Assembly: GCF_017301735.1 (NCBI RefSeq)
Contig: NZ_CP071090.1
Location: 11,701,001-11,765,000, forward strand
Reading direction: 5' to 3'
Origin: Pyxidicoccus parkwaysis
GTDB taxonomy: Bacteria > Myxococcota > Myxococcia > Myxococcales > Myxococcaceae
Length of the DNA: 64,000 nt
Positions 34,271-42,637 of the stretch are shown here, piece after piece (positions within the stretch are counted from its first letter, which is position 1; the number at the start of each line of letters is the position of its first letter). The position numbers were made by a program, and so were the translations under genes. A model generated the notes under the pieces. It was not told the DNA's origin. It did no database searches and worked only from the letters and a program-made list of their open reading frames with translations.

Positions 34271-35394
34271 ATCGCCGCTGTCCATGGCTCGCCGCACTGC
34301 TGCTGTTCGTGCTCGCCGCCTGTCACGAGGACACCCCAACACCGGGCGCCACGGCCTGCCGCGCGGACGCGGACTGCGGCACTCCCGCTGAGGCCTGGCG
34401 CTGCGACACGCAGACGCACGCCTGCCGTTGCCGCACGGACACCGCCTGCGGCCCGAGCGAGCTCTGCAACGAAGCTGGCTTCTGCCAGGACCGCGCGGGC
34501 TGCGAGTCGAACGCGGACTGCGGTGATGCCTCGCTCTTCTGCGACACCGGCACGGGGACCTGTCTCACGCGCGGCCGCTGCACCTCGGACCTGCACTGCC
34601 CGCTGGGCGAGGTCTGCGACGTCTCGCGCACCACCTGCGTGTCCGGCTGTCGGAGCGAAGGCGACTGTCCTGGCACGGCCTGCCGCTGCGGCGACGCACC
34701 CTGCACCTGCGACGCCACCACGCCCGAGGGCCGTGCCGCGTGCGCGCTCGGAGTCTGCGACGCGGCCTTCTGCGCGGACGACACCGACTGTGCCTTCAGC
34801 CAGCGCTGCGGTACCGCGCAGAGCTGCTACAGCGACTTCGACCCCGCGCGCCGGCCCTACTGCGCGAGCTGCACATACGGCGGCGGCCTCCAGGTCTGCG
34901 GCCGAGGCGCCAACTTCTGCCTGCGAGACACGGCCAACTTTGGCGCCGCCTTCTGCGGCGTGGACTGCTCGCAGGGACAGGGCTGTCCCAACGGCTACCA
35001 GTGCGCGGACGTCGTGGTGGCCGCGAGCCGGGCCCGCTGCCGCTCGGATGCGGAGTGCGCGCCCGTGCCCTCGCTGTCGTGCGGTGCCGACTCGGACTGC
35101 GGGCACGGCGGCCGCTGCGTGAAGTCACCGGGGCAGGACACGGGCGCGTGCGCGGGCCGCTGCGCGATTGCAGAGGGCGACGTGGAGGGCTTGTGCACGT
35201 GCCAGCAGGACGCGGACTGCGTGCAGGACGCATGCAGCCAGGGCGCGTGCACGGTGAGCCGTCGAGCCTGCACGGGAGACGCGGACTGCCGGCCCATCCA
35301 CTGTGTGGACTCGGGGGGCGTGGGTGGCTGCCTCGTGGGACAGAACTGCGCCCCCGAGGAGGGGCTGACCTGTGCCGAGGTCGCACCCCGCTAA
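34267..35394 (+). CDS. Cys-rich lipoprotein
   Basis: 375 residues from a GTG overlapping the upstream stop (GTGA). The short signal peptide WLAALLLFVLAAC has a clean lipobox. The mature part has about 45 Cys residues in modules such as CRADADCGTP, CNEAGFCQDRAGCESNADC and CTGDADCRPIHC, akin to the Dickkopf/EGF-like stalk modules of its operon partner at 29490. There is no enzyme domain. It closes the operon. Unlike two of its upstream neighbours, this gene has no repeated start region, so it serves as the internal comparison for them. Confidence 0.8.
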   Translation: MNRRCPWLAALLLFVLAACHEDTPTPGATACRADADCGTPAEAWRCDTQTHACRCRTDTACGPSELCNEAGFCQDRAGCESNADCGDASLFCDTGTGTCLTRGRCTSDLHCPLGEVCDVSRTTCVSGCRSEGDCPGTACRCGDAPCTCDATTPEGRAACALGVCDAAFCADDTDCAFSQRCGTAQSCYSDFDPARRPYCASCTYGGGLQVCGRGANFCLRDTANFGAAFCGVDCSQGQGCPNGYQCADVVVAASRARCRSDAECAPVPSLSCGADSDCGHGGRCVKSPGQDTGACAGRCAIAEGDVEGLCTCQQDADCVQDACSQGACTVSRRACTGDADCRPIHCVDSGGVGGCLVGQNCAPEEGLTCAEVAPR

Positions 35395-35529
35395 CCCTTC
35401 ATACCGCCGGGGGTTTCCCATGTAGGTGCAGGTGGAGCCCACCCGGAGCGGGCGGAAAGTCCCGTGCATTGAATGAAACACGGGGACCCCCGTCAGAAGG
35501 TGCAAGCAGGACGACGGAGGTTGAACGCA

Positions 35530-36042
35530 ATGGCTCTCAAGACTGGTATCGCGTCCCTGGTTCTCGGCTCCCTTCTCTTCAGCTCCACGGCGGCTCTGGC
35601 GGAAGACGGCAGCGTGCGCGACTGGGCCAACCAGGAGGCCTCGCGCCGGACGAACAACACCAACCCCACCAACGAGTACCGGAATGACCGTCGCGACGAC
35701 CGCGACTACCGTGATGACCGCCGGGGGGGCCACGTCGAGGTCCACGTGCACTCGGATGCCTGCCGCCACGGCCCGGCGCCGATGCCGCCCGCGCAGGCCC
35801 GCGGCCGCTACGAGCTCCAGACGGTGAACCGCTACGTCGACGGCCGCTACGAGCGCGTGTGGGTCCCCGAGGTCTGCAACGAGCGCTACGGCCGCCGCGG
35901 CCGCGTCACGCGGTGCACGGGTGGCTACTACGACCAGCAGTGGGTGGCCGGCCACTACGAGGCCGTGCAGGAGTGGGTCTGGGTGTCCTACGACAACGGC
36001 GGCTGGCGCAACCGCGCCCACCCGGCCAGCTACTACCCGTAG
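35530..36042 (+). CDS. Secreted Tyr/Arg-rich protein
   Basis: 170 residues with GGAGG before the ATG at 35530; the longer frame from 35473 has no such site. Signal peptide IASLVLGSLLFSSTAALA. The mature part is a hydrophilic linker of RNDRRDDRDYRDDRRGG type, then a beta-like domain with aromatic repeats: RYVDGRYERVWVPEVC, GYYDQQWVAGHYEAVQEWVW. Similar W-V-x-G-H-Y patterns occur in YXWGXW-type periplasmic proteins. Function unknown. Confidence 0.75.
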   Translation: MALKTGIASLVLGSLLFSSTAALAEDGSVRDWANQEASRRTNNTNPTNEYRNDRRDDRDYRDDRRGGHVEVHVHSDACRHGPAPMPPAQARGRYELQTVNRYVDGRYERVWVPEVCNERYGRRGRVTRCTGGYYDQQWVAGHYEAVQEWVWVSYDNGGWRNRAHPASYYP

Positions 36043-36062
36043 CGAAGACGGTTTCTGACTCA

Positions 36063-36107
36063 GGGGAAGTACCGCAGTGGGGGAAGTATCGCAGTGGGGG
36101 AAGTACC
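36063..36107 (+). repeat. 17-bp tandem repeat, 2.7 copies
   Basis: The 17-mer ggggaagtaccgcagtg occurs at 36063-36079, with one change at 36080-36096, and its first 11 bases again at 36097-36107. A related aagtaccgcgggg follows. Non-coding and directly upstream of a hairpin. Confidence 0.8.
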
Positions 36108-36125
36108 AAGTACCGCGGGGCGTAT

Positions 36126-36145
36126 CGGACTACGGGGGTAGTCCG
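36126..36145. terminator. Perfect hairpin with GGGG loop
   Basis: CGGACTAC and GTAGTCCG form a perfect 8-bp stem around a GGGG tetraloop. It lies 84 bases after the Tyr/Arg-rich secreted protein and 58 before the pteridine reductase. No T-tract follows, so a terminator or an operator are both possible. Confidence 0.45.
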
Positions 36146-36202
36146 GTGCGCCCCTCGCCTTTTCAGGTGCCCAGTGCCTTTCGGCGAGCGGCCTGTTACT
36201 GA

Positions 36203-36937
36203 ATGCGGCCCATGGGTACGGCATTCGTCACGGGAGCCGGCGTTCGCATCGGCAGCGCGGTGGCCCGCGCGCTCGGCCGCGCCGGTTATGACCTGGCGCT
36301 CCACGCGAACCGCTCGCTCGACTCACTGGAGTCGCTGGCGGAGGAACTGCGAGGGCTCGGCCGCCGCGTCACCCTTCACGCGGGCGACCTGAGCAATCCG
36401 GATGCAGTGGATGTGCTGGGCGCGCAGGTGCGCGAGGCCTGTCCCGCGCTGGACGTGGTGGTCCACAACGCGGGCCTCTTCGAGCGCGTGGACTTCGCCT
36501 CCGTCACCCGAGCGCAATACCGCCGGATGCTGGGCGTCAACCTGGACGCGCCCTACTTCCTCACGCAGGCGCTGTTGCCGTCGCTGCGCGCGGGGAAGGA
36601 CCCACTGGTGGTGCACCTCACGGACATCGGCGGCGAGCGGCCGGTGAGTCACTACTCGCATTACTCGGTGAGCAAGGCGGGGCTCATCATGCTGACGCGC
36701 GCGCTCGCGGTGGAGCTGGCACCGCACGTGCGCGTCAACGCCGTGTCTCCCGGTACGGTGGCCTTCCCGGAGGACTTCGACGCGGCGGCGCGCGAGGCGG
36801 TGCTGAAGCGGATTCCCATGGGGCGCGAGGGCAGCGTCGAGGACATCGCCCGCACCATCGTCTTCCTCGCCCGCGAGGCGCCGTACATCACCGGGCAGGT
36901 CATCGCCGTGGATGGCGGCAGGAGCGCACAGCTATGA
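36203..36937 (+). CDS. Pteridine reductase-like SDR (FolM/PTR1 type)
   Basis: 244 residues. The Rossmann motif TGAGVRIGSAVARAL has Arg-Ile in place of the usual Gly-Ile, and LHANRSLDSLE follows beta-2. Both are marks of pteridine reductases, which select NADPH with the Arg. NAG is in VVHNAGLF, and the catalytic Tyr-Lys in YSVSKAGL. Likely reaction: dihydropterin (or dihydromonapterin) to the tetrahydro form with NADPH. The stop overlaps the FolB-cupin gene (ATGA), and the pairing with a dihydroneopterin aldolase supports a pterin role. The substrate is inferred, not shown. Confidence 0.82.
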   Translation: MRPMGTAFVTGAGVRIGSAVARALGRAGYDLALHANRSLDSLESLAEELRGLGRRVTLHAGDLSNPDAVDVLGAQVREACPALDVVVHNAGLFERVDFASVTRAQYRRMLGVNLDAPYFLTQALLPSLRAGKDPLVVHLTDIGGERPVSHYSHYSVSKAGLIMLTRALAVELAPHVRVNAVSPGTVAFPEDFDAAAREAVLKRIPMGREGSVEDIARTIVFLAREAPYITGQVIAVDGGRSAQL

Positions 36938-37773
36938 ACGGAGAGCCTCCCTTCCATCCTCCCGTCGTCACGACGCCGCAGGGCCGGCCGCTGGACGTCA
37001 TCGAGCTGCGGGGCCTCACGGTGGACTGCATCGTGGGCGTCTTCAACCGCGAGCGCTTCGCGGCGCAGCCACTGCGGCTGGACGTGGCTCTCTTCCTGGA
37101 CACGCGCAGCGCGGCGGCGGGCGGGAAGTTGGCGAACACGGTGAACTACGGCCGGCTCACCGGAGAGCTGCGCTTTCTCCTCGAAGCGTGCCGCTTCGAG
37201 TTGCTGGAGTCCGCGGCGGAGGCCGTGTGCCGCTACGTGCTGGCACCTCCGACGACGGACGTGCCGAGAGCCCAGGTACAGGCGGCCACGGTGAGAGTCA
37301 CCAAGCCCCAGGCGCTGGGAGGCATGGCGGTGCCGTCGCTGCAGATTCACCGCACCGCCGATGAGATGGAGTACGCGCGCGAGGACAAGCCCTTCGGCCG
37401 TGTGGACATCATCCACGAGGGCGCGGGCTACGGCGTGTACCGCCTGCGCGTGAAGCCGGGAGGCACCATCCCCACGCACGTGCACCGGCAGATGGAGGAG
37501 AGCGAGCTGGTGCTCGGCCCCGGGCTGCTGCTGCAAGGCAGGCCGGTGGAGCGAGGCATGGCCTTCGACTGGCCGCGAGGCTTCCCGCACCGCTACGACA
37601 ACCCGACGGCCACGGAGCAGACGGTGCTCTGCGTGGACCGGCCGCGCTTCATTCCCACGGACGAGGTGGAGACGGAGCCTCCCGCCGAGGGACTCGCGCC
37701 CGTGACGGGCTTCTCCTATTACCCGCTCGAAGCACCCGTGGCGCCGGGCTCACCGGCGGAGCGCAGCCCGTGA
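36934..37773 (+). CDS. FolB (dihydroneopterin aldolase) fused to a cupin domain
   Basis: 279 residues. Residues ~8-125 are FolB-like: DVIELRGLTVDCIVGVFNRE contains the conserved Glu after GVF, NTVNYGRL the Tyr, and VRVTKPQALGG the catalytic Lys, so aldolase activity is likely (7,8-dihydroneopterin to hydroxymethyldihydropterin). Residues ~140-260 form a cupin: KPGGTIPTHVHRQMEESELV, then WPRGFPHRYDN with the late His, giving metal ligands. Fusion of FolB to a cupin is uncommon in my knowledge. Cotranscribed with the pteridine reductase. The stop overlaps a GTG that begins a tandem-repeat mini-ORF. Confidence 0.8.
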   Translation: MNGEPPFHPPVVTTPQGRPLDVIELRGLTVDCIVGVFNRERFAAQPLRLDVALFLDTRSAAAGGKLANTVNYGRLTGELRFLLEACRFELLESAAEAVCRYVLAPPTTDVPRAQVQAATVRVTKPQALGGMAVPSLQIHRTADEMEYAREDKPFGRVDIIHEGAGYGVYRLRVKPGGTIPTHVHRQMEESELVLGPGLLLQGRPVERGMAFDWPRGFPHRYDNPTATEQTVLCVDRPRFIPTDEVETEPPAEGLAPVTGFSYYPLEAPVAPGSPAERSP

Positions 37774-37976
37774 GCACGACGGGGACGCGCGGCATCGATA
37801 GCGCCGACGAAGCGAAGTCGGTGAGCACGTTGAGCCCCCAGGGTCGTCGGCTTGCCGGTGGAGCGCGGCCCGTGAGCACGTTGAGCACCCATGGTCCCCG
37901 GTGCACCGCCGGAGCAAAGCGCGTATGCGCGACAATTGCTCGAGGCTCCGGGCTCACAGGAGGGGCACAACCGTGA
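37770..37976 (+). repeat. Mini-ORF of four 17-codon repeats of a translation start region
   Basis: A 68-codon frame starts at the GTG overlapping the FolB-cupin stop and ends in a TGA overlapping the GTG of the next SDR. It consists of units starting at 37770, 37821, 37872 and 37923. Each opens GTGAGCACG or a variant (GTATGCGCG in the last) and ends with GGAG-type sequence and CCC, copying the end of the preceding gene (GCGGAGCGCAGCCC). Periods are 51, 51, 51 and then 50 bases. The final one-base loss shifts frame and makes the stop. Peptide units read VSTLSPQGRRLAGGARP and close variants. Confidence 0.85.
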
Positions 37977-38752
37977 GTGCCATCGGCACGAGGAAGGTGC
38001 TCGTCACTGGAGGAGGCACGGGCATCGGCCGCGCGGTGGCGGAGGCGCTGCTGCGCGGCGGTGGCCAGGTGGTGGTGACGGGCCGGCGCGCGGAGGTTCT
38101 GGACTCGCTCGCACGTGAGTGGCCGGGGAAGGCCTTCGCCCTGCCGTGTGACCTCGCCTCCCCGGAGGCCCGTGACGGTCTGCTGCGCCGGGCCGCCGCG
38201 CTGCTGGGCGGGCTGGACGGCTTCGTTCACAGCGCCGGTCAGGTGGTGCACCAGCCCCCGGGCCACATCGGCGAGGACGCCCTGCGCGCGCAGCTCGAGG
38301 TCAACCTCGTGGCGCCGCTGCGGCTCGGAGAGCAGGCACTGGAAGTCCTGGAGCCCGGCGGCGCGCAGGTCTTCGTCGCCTCCACGCTGGCCACGCGGCC
38401 CGTCCTCACCAGCGCGGTGTACAGCGCGGCGAAGGCGGGACTGCTCCAGGTCATGAAGGTGCTGGCCCTCGCCGGCGCGGCCCGGAGCGTGCGCGCCAGC
38501 GCGGTGCTCCCGGGCGTGGTGGAGACGGACATGACGCGCGAGGTGCGCCTCGCCCCGGGTGAAGGTCCGCTGTCACCCTCCGAGCATGCCCGGAGGCAGG
38601 AGGCCCAGCTTGCGGGCCTGCGGGCGCTGCATCCGCTCGGCCGTCTGGGACACCCGGAGGAAGTGGGAGAAGCGGTGCGCTATCTCCTGGGTGCTTCCTG
38701 GCTCACCGGCTCCGAGCTGGTGTTGGACGGGGGACTACTGCTCCGGGAGTGA
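37973..38752 (+). CDS. Short-chain dehydrogenase/reductase
   Basis: 259 residues from the GTG at 37973 overlapping the mini-ORF stop. The cofactor loop is VTGGGTGIGRAVAEAL, Arg residues after beta-2 (VTGRRAEVL) suggest NADP(H), NSAG-type motif is HSAGQVV, and the catalytic Tyr-Lys is YSAAKAGL. This is a classical SDR. Its place after pteridine reductase and FolB-cupin makes a pterin-linked role plausible but unproven. Translation probably depends on coupling through the repeated start region upstream. Confidence 0.82.
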   Translation: MSAIGTRKVLVTGGGTGIGRAVAEALLRGGGQVVVTGRRAEVLDSLAREWPGKAFALPCDLASPEARDGLLRRAAALLGGLDGFVHSAGQVVHQPPGHIGEDALRAQLEVNLVAPLRLGEQALEVLEPGGAQVFVASTLATRPVLTSAVYSAAKAGLLQVMKVLALAGAARSVRASAVLPGVVETDMTREVRLAPGEGPLSPSEHARRQEAQLAGLRALHPLGRLGHPEEVGEAVRYLLGASWLTGSELVLDGGLLLRE

Positions 38753-38773
38753 GGCGCGGTATAGACGCGGGCG

Positions 38774-39523
38774 ATGATCCTCGACAGGCGGATTCAGCTC
38801 TTCGTGGTGCTGGCGGCGGTGTTCGTCATCTCGCTGGTGGTGGGCGACATCATCTCGGTGAAGCTGTTCGAGGTGAACCTGGGGCCCATCACGGCGGTGA
38901 TGTCCATTGGCATGCTGCCGTTCCCCGTGACGTTCCTCCTCACGGACATCCTCAACGAGTTCTACGGGAAGAAGGCCGCCCGCTTCATCACCTGGGTGGG
39001 CTTCTTCATGGCCATCTTCTCCTTCCTCGTGATTGCCATCGCGGTGCGGGTGCCCTGGGCTCCGCTCACCCGCGCGCCGGACTGGCAGGGCGCCGTCGAG
39101 TCCACCTTCAACAACATCTTCGCCGGCTCGCAGCGCATCCTGATGGCGTCGATGGTCGCGTACCTCATCGGCCAGTTCTCCGACATCGCCATCTTCAACC
39201 TGCTCAAGCGCATCACCCGCAACAAGATGCTGTGGCTGCGCGCGACGGGCTCCACGTTGGTGTCGCAGCTCATCGACACGGTGGTGGTTCAGTTCATCGC
39301 GTGGTCGGGCCTGCTGTCCACCTCGACCATCTTCAACATCATCTACACGTCCTACGTGGTGAAGCTGCTGGTGGCGGTGGGCCTGACGCCGTTCATCTAC
39401 CTGGGCCACACCTTCGTCGAGCGCAAGCTGGGAATCCAACCGGTGGTGCTCGGTGAGAATGGCGAGCCCGTGGAAGTGCCCGCGCCGGCCGCCTCGCCGG
39501 AGTCCGCGTCCCGCGCCGCCTGA
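38774..39523 (+). CDS. yhhQ: YhhQ-family queuosine-precursor transporter
   Basis: 249 residues with six hydrophobic helices. Family features are VVGDIISVKLF near the N-terminus, PFPVTFLLTDILNEFYGKKA, GQFSDIAIFNLLKRIT and STLVSQLIDTVVVQFIAW. YhhQ carries 7-cyano- or 7-aminomethyl-7-deazaguanine into the cell for queuosine in tRNA. QueD at 46989 serves the de novo branch of the same pathway but is 7 kb away. The polar tail (VEVPAPAASPESASRAA) is not conserved in the family. Confidence 0.85.
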   Translation: MILDRRIQLFVVLAAVFVISLVVGDIISVKLFEVNLGPITAVMSIGMLPFPVTFLLTDILNEFYGKKAARFITWVGFFMAIFSFLVIAIAVRVPWAPLTRAPDWQGAVESTFNNIFAGSQRILMASMVAYLIGQFSDIAIFNLLKRITRNKMLWLRATGSTLVSQLIDTVVVQFIAWSGLLSTSTIFNIIYTSYVVKLLVAVGLTPFIYLGHTFVERKLGIQPVVLGENGEPVEVPAPAASPESASRAA

Positions 39524-39529
39524 GCCGGC

Positions 39530-40828
39530 TCAAGGCACCAGCCGCTGGAGGAAGATGTCCGTGTCGTCCGCGGCGAACGAGCGGGTGCCGAAGGTGCGCG
39601 TGCCGAAGAACATGCCCGCGCCCACCACGTCTCCGTCGGGCAGGAAGGTGACGTCGCGCAAGAGCGGCGTCGCGAAGCACGGCGTGGTGACGTAGAAGTC
39701 CTGCCACAGCACGTCGCCCCCGGCGGACAGGCGCGCCAGCTCCGAGCCGCACCCGTGCCGCCAGAGCATCGCCGAGCTCCCATCCTTGTCCACCGCGAGC
39801 CGCGCTCCCTCCGAGCCTCCAGAGTCATCGCTGTCCAGCACGTGCCCCCACAGCGGTTCGCCGTACGCGTCCGTGGCCAGGGCGAACACGGTGCGGTGAC
39901 AGCCGCGCTGCGTGCAGGGCGTCTCGAGGGTGTCGTGGCCCCATTCGAGGGTGCCGTTGAAGTCTCCGGTGAAGAGGAAGCCGCCGTCCGGGCGGAAGGA
40001 CACGTCCGTGAAGTTCGGCGCGGCGGGGCCCACCTCGCGCTCCCAGCGCACCTCTCCATCGGGTGTCAGCCGCACGATGAAGCCGTGGCTCTCGAAGAGG
40101 TCCACGGGCTGGATTCCCGCCATGACGAGCCCGCCCTCCGCGTCGAGCGCCGCGACGGTGGCCGAGCTCACCGCGGGCACCTCCCGCTTCCAGCGCGAGC
40201 CACCCTGCGCGTCGTGGCGCTCCACCACCAGGCCGTGCGCCACCACCACCTCGCCGTCTCCATCCGGCAGCAGCGCCTTCACGAAGCCCGTGGCGTGAGC
40301 CCAGCGCGAGCTTCCATCCGGCGCCAGCTTCGCGACGAAGGAGCTGTCGACGATGACTGTGTCTCCCACGCGGAGCCGGCCTGTCACCTTGCCGGCCACG
40401 AAGGACTCGCCCGTGGGGGACACCGCGAGCATGGGAGCATCCACGTCCGCGATGCCCGAGTCTCCGGGCTCCGGCGTGAAGCTCCGCGTCCAGAGTTGCT
40501 GCCCGTTGCCGTCATGGCGTGACACGGTGAGCGTCGTGCCATCCGGGTCCAGTGAGGTGTAGCTGGGAGCCGGGGCCTCGCTCGTGCCGAGCACGATGAT
40601 GCCGCCGCTTCCATCCGAGGCGACGGCGACGACGTCCTGCCTGCCGGCCTGCGCGGTGTGCGCCGTCCAGCGGGCGTCTCCGGGTTGGAGCTCGGGAAGC
40701 ACGGGCGCGGGGGCTGGCTCCTCGACGATGGGTTGAGGTGGGGGAGTCTTCCCCTCGTCACAACCACCGCAGAGCGCGGCCCACACGCCCAGCGCCAACC
40801 CCGCCGTGCCTGCCCGCCAACGCACCAT
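39530..40828 (-). CDS. Lipoprotein with repeated beta-strand (propeller-like) domain
   Basis: 432 residues from the ATG at 40828. Lipobox AALCGGC. The mature part has regularly spaced segments such as DGSGGIIVLGTSEAP, RHDGNGQQLWTRSF, RLTPDGEVRWEREV and LSAGGDVLWQDFY. The alternating x-D-G-x-x-x-W pattern resembles PQQ/SBBP-type beta-propellers that carry no cofactor. Likely exported and structural or binding; function unknown. It is six bases from the convergent transporter gene. Confidence 0.75.
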   Translation of the reverse strand: MVRWRAGTAGLALGVWAALCGGCDEGKTPPPQPIVEEPAPAPVLPELQPGDARWTAHTAQAGRQDVVAVASDGSGGIIVLGTSEAPAPSYTSLDPDGTTLTVSRHDGNGQQLWTRSFTPEPGDSGIADVDAPMLAVSPTGESFVAGKVTGRLRVGDTVIVDSSFVAKLAPDGSSRWAHATGFVKALLPDGDGEVVVAHGLVVERHDAQGGSRWKREVPAVSSATVAALDAEGGLVMAGIQPVDLFESHGFIVRLTPDGEVRWEREVGPAAPNFTDVSFRPDGGFLFTGDFNGTLEWGHDTLETPCTQRGCHRTVFALATDAYGEPLWGHVLDSDDSGGSEGARLAVDKDGSSAMLWRHGCGSELARLSAGGDVLWQDFYVTTPCFATPLLRDVTFLPDGDVVGAGMFFGTRTFGTRSFAADDTDIFLQRLVP

Positions 40829-40939
40829 GCCCGTCCCCGCTCGCCCCTGTTTCCGGCCGGTCGCGAAACTGTGCAGGCCTGCCCCCGGAGGCAAGGCCAG
40901 GGTCCGCTACTTCACGGACCGCACGGCGCCGGGGCTGAC

Positions 40940-41719
40940 TCAGGAGGCCGAGGCTGGTCCGTATGTCGAGCCGCCGACACCGGTCAGCTCGCGCCAGCGA
41001 GCCACCGTCAGCTCCAGGTAGGCCTCCCGCTCCAGGCCATACGAGCCGAGCGAGAAGCCGTCATTCCATTCCACCAACGCCGTCTCCCCGGTGGCCAGCA
41101 CGCCGAAGTCCACGCCATAGCCGGCGGTGGCTTCACCCGAGGCCTCCAGCATCCGGACGGCTTCGCGCACGGTGGCCTCGTCCACGGAGACGGCCGCATC
41201 CCCCGCGTAATGGCGGATGCCGACGATGGAGCCTCGCACGACGAAGACGCGCGACTCGCTGAGCCACGTCACGACGTCGGAGCAGACCAGCGGCGTGCTC
41301 GCGGAGGCCCGCTCCAGGAAAAGCATGTCACCGGACGTGTGGAACACGTGCCCGGTGAAGCGCTTCCTGCGGCCCACGGGCTTGGCGAAGACGGGCGGCG
41401 AGGACATGTCCAACAGCCGCGCGGTGAGCTGACGCACCGTGCTCGTCCACATCCTCCGGTGGAGGAAGGGCGCCAGGCACTTCGGATAGTCATTCGTCGG
41501 CGGCGCCTCGATGCCGAGCTGCTTCAGCGCACCGAGCACCGAGGGCACATAGCCCGCGACGAGCGTGTCGCGAGTGAGCGGCAACTGGCGCCGCTCCAGC
41601 CGCTTCGCGGTGAAGAGCTCGACCGGAACTCCGCGCGCCACGAGTGCGTCGCGGAGGTCCCGCATCTCGGGCTCCATGCGCCCCTGGCCCTCTTCCTGGA
41701 CGAAGGCACGCGGGAGCAT
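40940..41719 (-). CDS. ATP-grasp domain protein (R2K-type)
   Basis: 259 residues. FAKPVGRRKRFTGHVF gives the ATP-binding Lys and loop, a later strand is VCSDVVTWLSESRVFV, and the metal site is ALVEWNDGFSLGSYGL (Glu-Trp-Asn). This matches the short R2K/DUF4343 ATP-grasp group, predicted to ligate amino or carboxyl groups in polymorphic-conflict or peptide-modification contexts. It follows the alpha/beta hydrolase gene with a 6-base gap in the same direction. Substrate unknown. Confidence 0.75.
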   Translation of the reverse strand: MLPRAFVQEEGQGRMEPEMRDLRDALVARGVPVELFTAKRLERRQLPLTRDTLVAGYVPSVLGALKQLGIEAPPTNDYPKCLAPFLHRRMWTSTVRQLTARLLDMSSPPVFAKPVGRRKRFTGHVFHTSGDMLFLERASASTPLVCSDVVTWLSESRVFVVRGSIVGIRHYAGDAAVSVDEATVREAVRMLEASGEATAGYGVDFGVLATGETALVEWNDGFSLGSYGLEREAYLELTVARWRELTGVGGSTYGPASAS

Positions 41720-41725
41720 TCGTCC

Positions 41726-42637
41726 TCAGACGCCCTCGTGCACCAGCGGCGCGAGGATGTCCCTCCAGTGCGAGTAGACGGAGAAGTGCCCGCCACCCGG
41801 GAAGAAGTGCGGCACGGCACGAGGAATCCGCGAGGCCAGATACCGCCCCATCTGCGGCGGGACGATGCTGTCTCCCTCCCAGTACCAGAGATCCACCTCG
41901 CAGCGAATCTCCTCCAGCGGCACGTTCCACGGCGACGCGAGGATGTGCGCCTCGCGCCGCATGCCCGCGACGCCGTGGCGCGTGGCCTCTCGACGCCAGC
42001 CCTGCACCTGCGCGGCGATGAGTGGGTCCGCCAGCACGGCGCGGTCATCCGGCGACGCGTGCGCGAGGACTCCGGCCAGCGCCTTGTCCGGATTCGCGCG
42101 CACCTGCCGGTCATGCATGGCCATCAGCGGATGCAGCAGCCACTCCGGCCACGCCGCCAGCGAGTACGCGTTGCGGTAGTCCCGATTCACGCCCTCCATG
42201 GCCCCGGGCCGCTTCAGGGGTGACGCCCCGCAGACGATGGCCGCGCGGGTGAGCCGCGAGCCCAGCTTCCACGCGCTGGCCGCGACATACGGCCCGCCCG
42301 CGGACACGCCGAAGAGGGCGAAGCGGCCCACCTTCAGCGCATTGGCGAGCTGCTCGAGGTCATCCGGGAAGTCCAGCAGCGTGCGCCCGGGCTGGTAGTC
42401 CGACAGCCCGTAGCCCGGCCGGTCCGGAGTGATGAGGCGCACCCCCAGCCCGTGCGTGAGCCGGTCATCCGGGTGCCGCATGTAGCGCGAGCCCGGGTTG
42501 CCGTGGATGAAGAACACCGGCAGGCCATTCAAATCACCCGACTCGACGAAGGCGAGCCGCCGCCCGTCCCTCAGACGGATGGCGCCCTCGCGCACCTGGA
42601 CTCCTGCTCCCGCTGTCTCCGCGTCGGTGGAAATCAT
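41726..42637 (-). CDS. Alpha/beta hydrolase
   Basis: 303 residues; the ATG at 42637 overlaps the PhaC-like stop (ATGA). Oxyanion segment VFFIHGNPGS, nucleophile elbow FGVSAGGPY (Ser112), Asp in DLWYWEGDSIVP, and final His in PGGGHFSVY complete the catalytic triad. Typical of esterase/epoxide-hydrolase-like enzymes. Position behind PHA-synthase-like genes suggests a role in polyester or acyl-thioester turnover, which is inference only. Confidence 0.85.
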   Translation of the reverse strand: MISTDAETAGAGVQVREGAIRLRDGRRLAFVESGDLNGLPVFFIHGNPGSRYMRHPDDRLTHGLGVRLITPDRPGYGLSDYQPGRTLLDFPDDLEQLANALKVGRFALFGVSAGGPYVAASAWKLGSRLTRAAIVCGASPLKRPGAMEGVNRDYRNAYSLAAWPEWLLHPLMAMHDRQVRANPDKALAGVLAHASPDDRAVLADPLIAAQVQGWRREATRHGVAGMRREAHILASPWNVPLEEIRCEVDLWYWEGDSIVPPQMGRYLASRIPRAVPHFFPGGGHFSVYSHWRDILAPLVHEGV

